DNA from: Dryas octopetala | Taxonomy: Eukaryota > Streptophyta > Magnoliopsida > Rosales > Rosaceae | Assembly: GCA_963921425.1 (NCBI GenBank) | Contig: OY992840.1 | Location: forward strand, 2,172,501 to 2,236,500 | Length of the DNA stretch: 64,000 bases | Reading direction: 5' to 3' | In this document: positions 21,924-35,500 of the stretch, piece by piece | Position numbering within the stretch: position 1 is the first letter of the stretch | How the letters are laid out: every line of letters begins with the position of its first letter | Position numbers and translations under genes: made by a program | The notes under the pieces: generated by a model | Told to the model about the DNA's origin: nothing | Database searches by the model: none | Seen by the model: only the letters and a program-made list of their open reading frames with translations

Positions 21924-24686
21924 CTAAATTTATGGCTTAAAACATAGGGTAAGATGATAAATTTGTTTTGGTGCAACTTATTAAAGTGTCTGATATCAGA
22001 TGACACTCGATGAAAATTTTAGTAAGAGGAATAGACGAATAGAAAGGAGAGAGAGAAAGAAATTGGATTAATGATGATGAGGCAAAGCATCGGATAAGTA
22101 TGTAGAATTAAGAATTTCTCTCTCCGTTTTGTTTAAATACATTTGGTTATCTGTTATTAACATGTATATGTTTTGAGCTTCTGTAATTCCTTGAGAATTT
22201 GATGTGTCATGTATAAATAGGCTCATATCCATATGCATGTCCATTAAACATTATGCAATTTTGGATTATTTATGATTTTAAGAAAATTCAGAAAGTGGAG
22301 GAATGGTTGATTTAAAGAGAGGTGTTACGAAGAGAGGGAAACTAATGGTGTCTATGGATGATTCATAAGGACCATAGTTTGGGCTCCTAGAATGTTGTGC
22401 CTTTGGGGCTTTCTATTTTATTGTATCTAATGGCCCAATGAATTGGGATTTCCCTATTTAAGTTCTCAATAATTTTTCTTAGGATTGAATGTGAATGCAG
22501 GCTTACGGTTCATTATTTTGAACAGAATTGCCAATAACCTTAAGCTAAAGTTGTTATTTTTTACACAAGCAACAACTATCTCTGATGCTTACGGATCAAG
22601 ACATTTTACAACCTTAAAGGACTCACATGTCTAACCAGATGATTAATGTGGGCTAAAAAGCAATAGCATCTGTGGCTATATGATGTTCCGTATGTGCTTT
22701 GTACACAGTATACATATTGAATTAATAGGAAAATTAACCATGGACTGAGGTTTCTCCCTGTATTAACTATTAGCTACGCTCCTATTGGTTCTTATGTTAT
22801 TTTTGCCCCCCTGCATCCTTTTTTCTTGTCATGTGAAGTCTCTTTCTGCTTGCAGGTGGGAAATGCTCTTGATACTGTAGAACAACTTGTGGAAGAACAA
22901 GGGCTGGATCCTTTGTTTTCAGATAAGTATGTATCTTTTAATTTCTTGAACAATATGGATGTAGATTTGGCCTCTTCATAACTCCTTTCCAATTGCCAAA
23001 AAGTATTATAAAAGAAAAAGGAAATTAGTATGTATTGGTTGACTGATAAAATTACCTAGAATTGTGTGTGCACTGAAGTTTACTTTTTCTTTTTTGGATT
23101 GTAAGTGGTCCTATGTATGACTTCATGTTTCAATAGAATGGTTCTAAGTAAAAACATACATAAGCTCATGCAGAACACATGAATGAGAAGGGGAAGAGAC
23201 CAATTTATTCAACATATTCTTCCTGCTAGAACTATCTTAATGATTTTTGGGGGCTATTTTGGTAAATTTAAACTAATGAAGTTTTCAAAATTCTATAATA
23301 ATGGCCCTTTTGTTTGCTTTGTCATCTGTTAAAGCCGTAGAGCTCCTGTTAGTACTCCACCCCCCCCCCCCCCCCACACACACACACACGCACACACGCA
23401 CACACGCACACAATGGCCCTAACATCCCTAGCTCACTTACAGTACATGAAAACCGTCCAACAGGGAGTTTTATCTCTGATACTATCCATCTTGATCTATA
23501 TAGTTGCATTTCATAAATTCATATAATATTTTACATTTTACAGTGCATATTTATGTAAACTTCATTGTTCAAACATGTTGTGACTCATCTGCAGGACTAA
23601 TGTAATGGATGTTGCTCGCAATCTGTCCACAACAAAGAAGAATGAAATCGAGTACTTAACAAAGATGCTAGAAATGGTACACAAATTCCAAATTAAACTC
23701 CAGTTTAAAACTGCTTGGTTGATATGCTATCACTCTAGTTTTTTGGGGGATTGTTCAACTGTTTGGTAGAGATGTTATCATCTTGAAATTTGGGGGATTT
23801 TCTACAATTACACATTTTTAACTATTAAAGCTTTTTTTTTTTCTTTGTTTTCTAAAAAGAGGTAGTTTGATGTTTTGAAATTGTGTTCAAATATTCAAGT
23901 TCCAGGGGTCTTTTTTAGTCCAGTGAGGCCCAGTGGGCCTCTTTTGGTCAATTGGAGGCCCTCCCCTATCTCATAAATCCCCCAATTCTTATAAAGGCAA
24001 GATTAAATCCAAGGACACTTTACCAAGCTACTTGGCACCTTAGGATTTTCACCCTTCCATTAGTTGATAAAACTGGTATGTAAGAGGACGTGTAAGGATG
24101 TAGAAAATTCTTACCAGGAAAGAGTTTTCTGTCTAAGTTGAAAAAAAAACCGTACTATGCACTAGGCATGGAAAGTTGAGGGTGTTCTGAAATTAAAAAA
24201 TAAGCTAATGTGATGAGGCTTACATGTTTAGAGTGGTGCACCTGCTCTGGAAAAAAGGTTTGTCTTTTGGATTTCAATGGTAATCTGTTTTAGTTTAGAA
24301 TCTTTAGACGCTACATTTTTTGTGTTAGTGCTTGAATACATGTGCACAGATGATTTTTTGTTTTGACCACTTAGGTTAAGGACTCTGTTATGTTGATACC
24401 AGTCATTATATTTCTCTTAACTTTCCAACATTGCTAACTTTTTGTGTTTAGGCCATCCCTAAAGGTCTTTGGTAATTAATGCCTGGATTTTCATTGGTCA
24501 GTATGGATTGATTTCATCTTTTCTTGTTTTTCCTAGTCCAGCTTGAAGTTCCCACTCTTTTTTTTTTTTTTTTTTTTATTTATTTATTATTCTGCCCTTC
24601 TACATTTATATGACTGATGGTTTATAGCATTTGAAAATCTGGTAGCTATTACCTTAATGTAATGCAGCAACTCTACTTGTTAAAAT

Positions 24687-24719
<33 letters not shown>

Positions 24720-25179
24720 ACCACAATTTCTTGTTGATGTGAAACCTTATTATGATTTATGACTGATTCCTTCACATCCAAAACTGACCTTGTTATTTGT
24801 TCTTTCACCTTTTAAAAGGAATGACTATTTGGTAGCAACAGAGTATTAGTGAGTACATTTTGCTTCTTTTTTCTTTTAATTTTCATTTTCCAAATTTAGG
24901 CTGAGGAACGTAATCACCTTAGTCGGGACCGGCTTGAACTCTTAAAGAAAGAAAGGCTAGATGTGTCAGGCATGGAAAATGCTGTTGAGAAGGTACACTT
25001 TCTAGTTCTAATCATATTCTTGCAAACCTCCAACCCTCTATAACATTAATATTTGGAATATCTATTTGTTTTTGGCTACAATGAGAGAGAGCTGTTTCAA
25101 CTATGAAAATCTTTTGCAGTTGAGAAGTGGGAATATAAGTTATGGAATATACAGCAGCAATGGGGTCCATAATCCATGA
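19705..25179 (+). CDS. NNF1: NNF1/PMF1-like MIS12-complex kinetochore protein
   Basis: Eight exons with GT-AG introns keep one open frame of 171 residues: 19705-19782, 19869-19937, 20105-20134, 20880-20912, 22856-22926, 23595-23676, 24900-24992 and 25120-25179 (TGA). The first five exons encode an alpha-helical region. The segment LHRLFIQVITSFHGNIEDEF followed by NALDTVEQLVEE aligns by eye with human PMF1, including its NALDKIVEEG block. The C-terminal third (KKNEIEYLTKML...RLELLKKERLD) looks coiled-coil. NNF1 is a subunit of the MIS12 complex that links centromeric chromatin to the outer kinetochore. The start at 19705 is the first ATG of exon 1; MDL at 19720 is an alternative. No defect is seen. 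Intron 4 is nearly 2 kb. This is the only clear complete host gene here; the family call rests on recall, not a search. Confidence 0.72.
21880..21922. repeat. (AT)n microsatellite in intron 4
   Basis: Two TATATA runs separated by one ACAT, inside the long fourth intron. Confidence 0.85.
23361..23412. repeat. poly-C and (CA)n microsatellite in intron 5
   Basis: A C run is followed by CACACA and CACACG repeats. Confidence 0.85.
24690..24719. repeat. (CT)n(CA)n microsatellite in intron 6
   Basis: CTCTCT is followed directly by CACACA. Confidence 0.85.
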
Positions 25180-26342
25180 TCCATGACTGCGGTAAGCATA
25201 TTGAGAAAACTGCCTCTTGTGGATTAAACGTATTGGTTCACGCGCTATTGATTTAAAGATTAGATCTTGATTTGGCATGTACTTTTCTCATAATCGGAAC
25301 CCTCAGGTGTTAATTGTAATTTGGGTCTCAAGTGTGTATAGAAGGTCTTGTGGGTCTGGAAAATTTTTATAATTGGAACAAAATTTCTGTTATGCAAAAT
25401 GAGTTGCTGCAATATCTCTCAGTGTGGTTATGTTATTGGTGTTAAGAACTGTTTTCACAAGTTAATTATAAGATTTTGTGTGATTGACATAGCATCCTAT
25501 GATGCAATTAAACTTTGAAAAAAGTTTTTATAGTCATGCCAGAATTATATAATTGACAAGTTGCTAAGATTTAGAAACCAACTTTATTTGTAAATTGAAT
25601 ATTGGCAATGGAGGTGATGGCAATAATGGTCTATTGGTAACAATTTCAAGGGTGGTTGTGACCAAATTGTAGTGGTGATGGTGGTGATGTCTACCAAAGT
25701 AGTGGTGCTTTACGACATAAATAAAATAGGAAATCTGTTGTTATGATAGATATTGATTAGTCCTCAGGCCTAAGACATCACCGATGTCTTGTGTGTGTGC
25801 TTAGTGTACTTTGACCGCACAAAATGGACCAACACAATCCAGCATGAGTTATATGTGTACGTTGGATGCATTGACACACATATGGAGGCATATGAGTGTG
25901 CAAAGTCTCACAAAGTCTCTGGCCAGAGTATTAGAGTCACATATATGATTATATCCTGTAATGGGTTTTGACACCAGTTCTATACCTAGGATGTAATCTG
26001 GACATAGATGAAAAATGACCGTACTATATTGTAATCATAACTGAATAGGTTCAAGGCTAAATTCTATTTGGTTTGAGAGCCATAAACTGTGGCTAGGTGT
26101 CAATGTGGTCTGTAGAGTTCAAAGAACAATGAATTAGAAAGCGTTTCTAGGTTAATTGTGATCTTACTGCCAAATCGAATAAGAACCTAAAGGGTCACAC
26201 ACATACAAGTATATGGGAGACCAAAAGGAAAGGATGATATCGAAGATCAATATTATGTTCAATTATGAATCACAACTATTGTAATAGTTGGTATTGTCTA
26301 AGACTAGGAGTTGACACTTCTAGTGGGTCACTCATCCTAGTT
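25180..26342. other. 3' flank of the kinetochore gene
   Basis: Presumed 3' UTR and intergenic DNA. A GTAAGC donor-like site lies just after the stop. No other gene, RNA or repeat is recognised up to the LTR-like sequence at 26343. Confidence 0.4.
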
Positions 26343-28140
26343 GTGACGCCCCAAACCTCCGGGTTGAAAGATTCGGATGCGCCACAATGCCACACTAACC
26401 ATTCAGCCCTAGATGAAATTATCAATCTCAGAAACTCGTATTTAGAACCGAACAATCAATGTAAGGCTGAGTTTAAAAACAAAATATAGGGTTGGATCAG
26501 AATGCAAATTACACAGTAGAATAAATAAATCAAATACTTTGATTAAAAACCAACCCCCAAGATTACATAAATAAATAATAACCTTGTACAACTGTTTTGA
26601 ATATTAATGAGCTGAAGTAAATACAAAAATCTTTACAAATAAAAGAGAAAAACCACTTTTGAATTACCAATTGCCACATGTCCTCCATGCTGCTTCCTCA
26701 GTCTTACTTAACCTGCAAAACCAACCGTTGCACCGTTGAATGGTGCACCAGGTGAAAGAACAAACCCGGTAAGCTATAAAGCTCGTATGGTTGAACCAGC
26801 CCATAAACAAACAGAAACAAATAACACTTAGCAGTACGGTATATAAAATACCCTGCAATAGCAAACCTGGAATTAACATCCAGATTATCACACACACAAA
26901 TAGTGGCAACAAGCATTATAATTCAGCATGAAGTAATATCAAAGCTGATAAACAACCACATTCAAATAGTGGTAAACATTACCATCATTATCAACAATAA
27001 ATAAGTAATGGCATCGCAAGCTCATCACAAATCACACATGCATCCACCATATAGTTTAATAGTTAATTGATAATTTAACTATTAATCAATATCTCATAAT
27101 CATATTCATTAATTAATGATCATGATGCCATATGAATTATATGTCATGCACACCAATGCATGCGTACCTGGCCTGCAGAAGAAGCAACACCTGTATATCT
27201 GTACAAATGACAGTGGATCCACACTAACCGATAATTAACTGTATCAACTACCTCCCTGTCAACAAAAACTGAATGGGTAGCGAGACATCCAAACCATTTG
27301 ATCCTCAGATCAAAAAAACCTAGCTTACACTTAAAAGTAGTAACCACATGGTTGTATATATTACAACAACCGTCCAAAGGGAGCCACAGCTCGCTAAGTA
27401 AACTCCACAGGTGGATTTAGGGGATCAAACCTAAGGTCATCGTTATGTGACCCTTCGTCTCAAGTTAGTGGTCCAAACACTTCAACATCATTAGTGTAAT
27501 CAATATATCAATAATGATTGATATGCTCAATGCCATGCTATGCTAACTTTTAATGCATTCTAAGCAGCATATCCAATTATCATCCATATAATCAATTTAT
27601 TAATTATTGATTATCATGCTCAGTTGCCATGCTAATTCATCATACAATATAAGCAACAAACTAATCAATCATCAACATAAACTATTCTCAAATAAATATC
27701 TACCCAACCTGGCCCAATCTTTGTGTCTCCGCTCAAATGGCTCAACAAAGACACAAATAAACAATAATTCTCTAAAAGACATTAATCGTCTTTACCGAGT
27801 AACTATTTAGTCAAATTATGATATCCAATTATGAGATATATAGTAGGGTCTCACACACCCAACAACAAGAGCTTAAGTGAAGTCTCTAGAGTGTGCCTTA
27901 ACTCATTTTAATTTACTAACAAATATACGACTTGTAAACCAACAAGTCAAATGCCAAGACAATGGTCAATATCAATTCATATAGAAAATAGCTCAAAAGG
28001 AGCATTACTGGAAACTAGTCATGCCATCACAAATCCGCTCTATTAGCCAAGCAAATTGGTAACTAATGTGTCATCACACCCATTCCGGGTATCATTCCAA
28101 TTAATTGAATACATATGATTCACCTTTCAAAAACTTACTT
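26343..28140 (-). repeat. LTR-like sequence of a second family
   Basis: The left edge TGTGACGCCCCAAACC is, on the minus strand, a typical LTR end (GGTTTGGGGCGTCACA). About 26690-26800 matches, inverted, the stretch 50318-50440 (blocks CATACGAGCT, AGCTTACCGGGTT and TTTTGCAGGTTAA). No coding frame is supported. The right boundary is uncertain. Confidence 0.5.
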
Positions 28141-28337
28141 TGATTAAGTTTTAAGTTGTGAGATTTAATAATTTGACTATTAGTGTTTTTATTTGAGGAT
28201 TTAAATGATATTACTATCTAACTTATTTTGTGGGAAGCTTTGAAGTTTTTGTATACTTGAGTTTATTTAAAATCCATGCATTTGAAGGCTTCATGACGTT
28301 TTCGGAAAGGTTTGAATATTTGTTTTAAAACTGGTGG
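28141..28337 (+). repeat. partial plus-strand LTR of family A, left piece
   Basis: Left part of a plus-oriented copy of the same LTR family as the solo LTR nested in it. It continues at 31154. The left border is an estimate. Confidence 0.5.
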
Positions 28338-31153
28338 TGACAGGACCGCCCCCGGATTCCACCCTGAAACCCGGAGAGGTCCTGCGGGAATCCAAATTCA
28401 AGGAAAATCCTACCGAAAATTCGGCAGAACCTCCCCTGAAAATGGACTAACCCAGAAATTCAAACCTGTTAAAAAGCACTTCTATACAGCAACCACCTCT
28501 ACCACAACCAAATAGGGTCTCAGACCCAACAATCTCACAGAAATCCAACTTAAAATTTGTAGGGTTGTTATCAGAGCTGCTATTCTATTACATGGAATTT
28601 TTACAAAAATTAAATGGCGCCTACCGGGTCCGACTAAGGAGATGATTTCAACTGCCTCGGCGTGTTTGGCTCGACCGCTCGTACCTGGGAAATTTTTTTA
28701 AAATAAATAAGACGTGAGAGAAAAATCTCAGTGAGTGGACATAGAAGGTTTAATAGCATGTAGATTTTTCGTAAACTCTAAATTTGATTTTTCCTTTAGA
28801 ATTCCCCAGTTTTAAAACATTTTCATAAATCCCTTTCTAAACCATCTCAAAACTGTAAATCAAACTCTGAAAAACAATTTATACTCTCAAGCTGTAAAAT
28901 TATTAAAATATCTAAAATAAAATACATTGCCTTAATGAAACTGTCGTTTAAAACGTTTACTGGTGTAATATATTTTCTCAAAATACTTCCCAACTGAAAA
29001 CTCACGCCACACTAGTACCCGGGAAACTGCTGGTCATACACTGCCGAGTCACCTCTAGGCAAGTGCAGAGCAAATATACACCTGTGCTGGTCATACACCG
29101 CCGAGTCATCTCTAGGCGAGTGCAGAGCAATTATACACCTGTGCTGGTCATACACCGCCGAGTCATCTCTAGGCGAGTGCAGAGCAATTATACACCTGTG
29201 CTGGTCATACACCGCCGAGTCATCTCTAGGCAAGTGCAGAGCAATTATACACCTGTGCTGGTCATACACCGCCGAGTCATCTCTAGGCGAGTGCAGAGCA
29301 ATTATATACCTGTGCTGAAGGGGGGTACTAGTATGACGGTTTAAAACTGCTCGTGTAACTTCATAAAATTCGTAACTCAAATCAATATTTCTAATTCAAA
29401 ACTCATGATAACCAAAAAAATAAAATCATAATTTAAGAAAACACTTCCAATTCAAAAATCCAATTCAACTTCTATTATCTCTCAAACAAATTCAATAACC
29501 ACACGAATAATTCATGAATTTAGAAAAATATATGCAAAAATAAAGTCCACTCACTATCAACGAAAGATGAAGCTTCATCAACCTAACAAAAACAGACCAC
29601 GCGTTTTAAGGTTCGAAAGATAATTATGTATAATCTTTTAGGCATACTCCAAAAGGAAATTGTAGTAGGGAAAGTGCCCAAAGATGAATTCCTCAATACT
29701 AAAAACCCATTAACCTAGGCCTAATCTAATCGCGTCTATCCACTCATACAACATAAATATTCCAAATTTAGATGGATAAAAATTATGCCTTCCTTGCATT
29801 CCATATCCTTCGCAACTCGATTTATAATTCCGATAACCAATCTACACTAAGATTGAGATCCTCGAGTATACCCAATCTATCCAAACAACCAACTGTCACA
29901 ATTTATTCCCCGCCGTTCTCACAACCTGTCTAATTACACAACAATCAACTGATAACCTAAGATCGGTTCAATAACACTCGGGAATTTTCATTTTCAGTTC
30001 ACAAATTAACAATTTATCCAATTTAACTCATCCAAATTTCCATTTAGTGGCTGTGTGGTCTCGGAGTGGCCGAAATCGACACTACCGCCACACCCAACGG
30101 CTGCCCAAACTTGATTCCCAACCAAACACAAATGTATCAACCTAATTTCAACTCCAATAGGCTCATTAATCTTAAGAAAATATAAAAACATTGAAGGGAG
30201 TCTGAATCGGCTACCACACGCGGCGAAGCTCGCGGTGGCCGTGGGTGGCTGAGTTGGGTTTTTAATTCCGGGCATAATCATACGAAATCAATCATACAAA
30301 CTTGTAGAGGACGAAGAGACGATCGATTTCAATACCTGGGTCGAGGCCAACAGTGGCCGGAGTTGGCCGGAAAACACAAAACCCGCCGGAGGAGCCGCGA
30401 GCTTCTCCTCTTCGAATCGCCGCGTACGGTGGTCGTCTTGGCAAGGTGATGACACCTTCGTGCTCGGCTAGTCGAGTGGAAGAGATCTGGGGTGGTCGGA
30501 GGTCGCAATGTCGCCGGAAAAGCGAGATCACCGGCGGTGAGTCTCGGCTTCTCTCTCTTCGATATGCCGCTGGTGGTGGTTGACTGGTGAGAAGGAGGAG
30601 TGGGCTGTGATGACCGGTTGGAGAGGGTCATTTTCTGACCGGTGGGGTGGTCGGTGGTCGGCGAACAGAGAGGGATTCGGTGGGAGAGAGAGAGGATGAG
30701 AGAGGTCGGGGGTGTGTGCGTGCCTGCCCTGCAGGGAGAGAGAGAAAAAAAAAATAAAAAAATAATATAGAGAGAGAGTATTCCCGAAATTTCTAGAGAG
30801 CGATCCCCCTTCAAAATCTGATTTTTGGGTATTAAAATCCCATTTTTTATAAATTTACAATATTGCCCTTCACTTCACACGCTCATATCTCTCAAACCGT
30901 AACTCAGATCGACGCGTGGTACGTGTCTATGAAATCGTGGGCTCGAAACCTATTCAACGGACCCAAAGTCAAAATCGAAAGCCCATTTATTTTAAAAGTC
31001 AACTTTGGGTCAAGCTTAAATTAAAACAAAAATAAATAAATAAATAATTCCAAAATCTTTAAAATACAAATTAACATCCTAAAAAAAATCTCTTAAAAAT
31101 ATAGTTAAATAAAAATTTAAATTTCTAGTGAAATCTTGGGTCGGGTCGTTACA
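28338..31153 (-). mobile_element. solo LTR, family A, with perfect target duplication
   Basis: A 2,816-bp sequence that on the minus strand opens TGTAACGACCCGACCC and closes GGTCCTGTCA. It is flanked by a perfect 5-bp duplication GGTGG (28333-28337 and 31154-31158). No primer site or pol is present, so it is a solo LTR left by recombination between two LTRs. It includes a 57-bp minisatellite and a purine/pyrimidine-rich leader-like part near 30680-30780. It is inserted into another copy of the same family in the opposite orientation. Confidence 0.85.
29029..29313. repeat. 57-bp minisatellite, five units
   Basis: Five tandem units of 57 bp built on GGTCATACACCGCCGAGTCA and GAGTGCAGAGCAA. The long frames on both strands here are a by-product, since 57 is a multiple of three. 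The same unit type occurs in the insert at 48260-48500 and 49560-49760. Confidence 0.95.
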
Positions 31154-31651
31154 GGTGGATTTAAAAAGAAAAAAATCATGTTTAGAGTTTACGAAAAACT
31201 TCACGCTATTAAAACCTTTTATGTCCACTCACTGAGTTTGTCTCACAATTTCTCTGTTTGTTTTAAATCTTTTTCCTTCAAGTAGTAACGGTGGTGGAGA
31301 TCGCGCCATTATACGTCGAGGCATACCTTTCATTTTCTCCCTTGGATATTGTAGGCCGATGTTCCACTTCATTTAAATTTCTGGTTTCTTAGTGTAACAC
31401 ATTTTGTATTAATGACTCTGATAACCAACTTGGAAACTTCTGCCTAAATTGTATTCTGACGGATCTGAAACCCTTTTTGGTTGTGGTAGAGGCTGCTGAT
31501 GTTTTTAGAAGTGCTTTGACAGGTTTTATAAATTTTGGGTTAGTCCATTTTCAGGAGAGGTTCTACCGAATTTTCGGTAGGATTTTCCTTGACTTTGGAT
31601 CCCACAGGACCCCTCCGAGTTTCAGGGTGAAATCCGAGGGCGGTCCTATCA
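31154..31651 (+). repeat. partial plus-strand LTR of family A, right piece
   Basis: Right part of the plus-oriented family A LTR. It contains TTCTACCGAATTTTCGGTAG and ends near GGCGGTCCTATCA. About 31540-31651 is an inverted copy of 28338-28450. Confidence 0.7.
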
Positions 31652-32592
31652 CTTCATTTCACAACTTTTAATTTCTCTCTTTCCTTTATGTTTTAGCTAC
31701 TTAGTTAAATAGTTTCCAGCCCTTTGGGGCTGGAATTTATATGAAAGTGTTAAGCGTTTTATTTTATTTATTTTATTTATCTTATGTTATGTAGTACTTT
31801 ATATTATGTTTTTATGCAATGTCCTTTAGTTATTTTCATCTCTTGTTCCTTTTAATTTAATAGTTCTTTATTTTATTTTAGGGTCATTTAGATATTAGCC
31901 CATTAAATTAATTTTTTAAGAGTCTAACACTACTAATTTTTTTTTAATAGCTAAAGCCCATATTTAAAATCCTACTCCACGTAGGATAACAATATTCCAT
32001 TAATTTCTTACTATTTACAAATTGTGTCGTTATGTAATTAATGTTTGTTTTTAAAATCCACAAACTTAATGGATTCATTAATCACTTAATGAGTGTTCAT
32101 CATCTTGGTGGAGCTAAACTTGAAGATGGACATGGAAAGAAGACATCCCCATGAATGTTTGCAAATCTTGGGTTCTACCCAAGATGGTCATTAAGGGTAA
32201 TATCTCATCTCTTATCTATTTCTAGTTTTTCATATCTCATTACACCTAAGGATTCTAGGGTTAAGGGAATAGGTTAATAAAATTGAAAATTCACCATGCT
32301 TTCACCCTTAGAAATTGTTTCTAAGATTACCCACCATTCCCTTCAACAATAAAATATAAGTACGAGATCGATCCTACGAGGAATGGAATAGACATCACTT
32401 ATTCACTTAACTAGCATTTACTGAAAGCAATAAATAGAAAGGGGGTTGAGAAGTGAAACCTAACCTAAGTGCATAAAATAAAAGGTGCCCATTGACATGC
32501 TAGTATTCAGAATTCACCCTAACCTTAGAAGTACCACCATTAGGGGCGCCATGCGCTACACTTCAAATACGCAGTATTAAAGTTTTGCCTAC
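31652..32592. other. AT-rich non-genic stretch
   Basis: No coding, RNA or terminal-repeat feature is recognised. Confidence 0.4.
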
Positions 32593-35500
32593 TGACAGGA
32601 CCGTCCCCCAATTATTCCCTGAAACCCGAAGAGGTCCTGTGGGATCCAAAATCAAGAAAAATCCTACCAAAAAATTGGCAGAACCTCCCCTGAAATTGGA
32701 CTAACCCAAAAATTATAAATCTGCAAATAACACTTCTAAAATTCAACAGCCACCTCTACCGCAAACAACAGGGAGTCTCAAACTCCACAAATAAAATAAT
32801 AGGATCCAAATGCGGTTATCAAAGCTACTAAAACAACAAGTTTTATACTAAAGCTAAAAGAAATAACAAGGAGGACACGTCGCCTACAATGTCCGAGGAA
32901 TGAGAGTGAGAAAATTATGCCTCAACGTATATGGCTCGACGTCTACCACCGCTACTATCTGGGGGAAAAATTAAAACAAAATATAAAAGAAAAATGTGAG
33001 ATAAACTCAATGAGTGGACGAGTTAAGAAAATGAAACATAAAATTTATTTATCCTTTTAGAAGTCTTAAAATAAAAATCTCTAAGACCTCACAATCGTTC
33101 TTTGCAATCCCCCAGTTTTAAAACTATTTCGCAAATATTTCTAAAACGTCATAAAACCATTTAGCATAAGATAAATGAATAAAACCGAAATGTAGTCATT
33201 CATTGAGAACTTCCTAAATAAGAGTATCATGCAAAATTAGAAGTCCAAGAATCAAGCTAAAGCATAAAATTTCTCGTTTAAACTTTTGAAGTGGAATTCC
33301 TTGGAAGAATAATGAAACTACACTATACTCGTACTTGTATTGTAGACAATGTCCTGGCCACAATCCCATGCACGGGCAAACTCAAATTCTGGCCACAATC
33401 TCGTACATAGAGGTCACCCCGCACGAGCAGGCTCGTATCCTGGCCACAATCTCGTACGGAGGGGTCACTCCGCACGAGCAGGCTCGTATCCTGGCCACAA
33501 TCTCGTACCATTCGGCACGAGCAAGCTCGTATTCTGGCCACAATCTCGTACGGAGGGGTCACTCCGCACAAGCAGGCTCGCATCTTGGCCACAATCCCGT
33601 GCATTTTACACAAGCAGGCTCGTCTGATCAGTACTTACATTTACACAGCAGTTTTTAAATACTCTTTAAATCTCTACTCACTTTGAGATAAATGGTTAAG
33701 TATTTTTCAATTCCTTCCAAAACTCTCCTTAACAAATCTAACTCTATCCAAGTATGCATTCTCAATTCCTAACATTTCCACATCCAAAAGTAAATAAACA
33801 TTAAGATAATCATACTAGATATAACAAATCCTCCCACAAACAAATTGAAATTAAAACACGCCATTTCAAATCAAGGTACTTTCCACAAGAATACACATAT
33901 AAAATATGTTGAAACAATTCTTGTTCGTAAAATTTATGAAATTCAAGATAAGAGGAAAATCAACGAGTATAAATGATTATTTGAGAATAATTTCGGATTT
34001 AACACTCAAGGTAGGTTCAACTTAAAACAAGAGATTGAAAACATATAACAAAACATAAATTATTAAAATCAAGGTCTACTCACAAATTGCGAAATCTAGT
34101 TTCGATCCTCCGCCGGATCGTCACGAGCCACGGTCGCCTCGCTTAATAAAAAGCAATAGCATACAATTAGACCCATGTCAACAACCAATAAAATGTGTGT
34201 GCGTACAAGGAACCCAACGTCTTAGCTACTTCACGTTCTTCCCTATGGTTATAAATTGCCTCTTTAAAACTACGACACTCAAAAACCTATTCCCAAAACA
34301 TCCTCGGCTCGACCCACGACACCCAAGATTTCAAACTAGACCAAAATCTTGAAATGAACCTTGCACGTGGCTCACCTAAAACAAGAAATCATTCGAGGAT
34401 AGCTTCGTTATCTAAAAAGTGTCCAATTTCTATCTCAAATAAACTTTAGTCCACCCGAACAGCCTTTATTTACCAAAATCGATTACCAAATTAGTAAAGG
34501 TATTCAAATTGATGCTAGATAATCAACATGACAACGGGGTGGTCAGAATGACTGCCGTCGCCGCTCAAGGTGGTGACACCAACATCGAATTCCACAATTT
34601 CTCCAAATTCCACAACCTTTTCGATTCTAAACTTCAATTGGGGTTTCAATTGGATGAATATTGACCAAAAATTATCTAAGAATAATCCTCAAACCCAAAT
34701 TTTTAGGCAAACCCAAAATGGCTCGTAAACCTCTAAACAATCAAGTTCCTCAATGCCCAAAAACTATCAATTTCTCCAATTTGCTTCAAATTTCCAAAAC
34801 TAGTCATAAATTAAGGGTTCCTAGGGGTGAAAGATGTCCAAACACGTCCAAGAATAGCTCCCAAAACTGAAATTTAAAGGGAACCCAAAATGGGTCCTAA
34901 ACCCCCCCAATTTTTCCAAAATCACGAATACTCAAATTGACAAGTAATACTATATGGGTTTGGAAGCTCATGAAGAGAGGAAGAAAACCCACCAATCAAT
35001 TTCTCGGAGCTCCGGAGTGGTCAGAATCGACAAAATGGCTGGCGGTGGGGCTAGCTTTCTCCAGCGATTTCTTGCGCACAGGGACGGCGGGCCTGCGAGG
35101 GGAGGCACGGAGGAGGACGGCCGGCTCACGGGGGTCACGTCGGTGGTCTCGTGCCGTTGAGAAAGTGGCCGGAGGCTCTCCTCCGGTGGTGGTGTCGCGC
35201 CCATAGAGGGGAAGAGAGAGATGAGAGTCTGCGGGGGGGGGGGGGGAGAGAGAAGGGAGAGGCTGAGGCGGTGCCGTCATCACCTCCTGGCCGGACGATG
35301 AGGGAGGGAGGCCGGAGAGACGCGGGGAGAGAGAACGGAGAGGAAGAGTGAGTATGTGAGAGGGGAGAGAGAAAACTCCATAAAAATAAATTTCAGTTTT
35401 GGGTTTTTAAAACTTAGCAGAGCAAAATTACAAGTTTGCCCCTCACTTCAAAATCCCGTAACTCACAAACCGTAACTCGAATTGAGCATAGTTCACGTCT

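Noticed and set aside
25012-25278. Minus-strand frame of 88 residues
   Set aside because: It is a shadow of the last intron and last exon of the kinetochore gene on the plus strand.
29029-29313. CRISPR-like array of regular repeats
   Set aside because: The units are contiguous without unique spacers and lie in a plant LTR, so this is a minisatellite.
29012-29380. Long repetitive frames on both strands
   Set aside because: They follow from a 57-bp tandem repeat whose length is a multiple of three. No protein family is seen.
33323-33658. Repetitive frames of about 90-107 residues on both strands
   Set aside because: They arise from the 51-bp minisatellite of a solo LTR. There is no other coding evidence.
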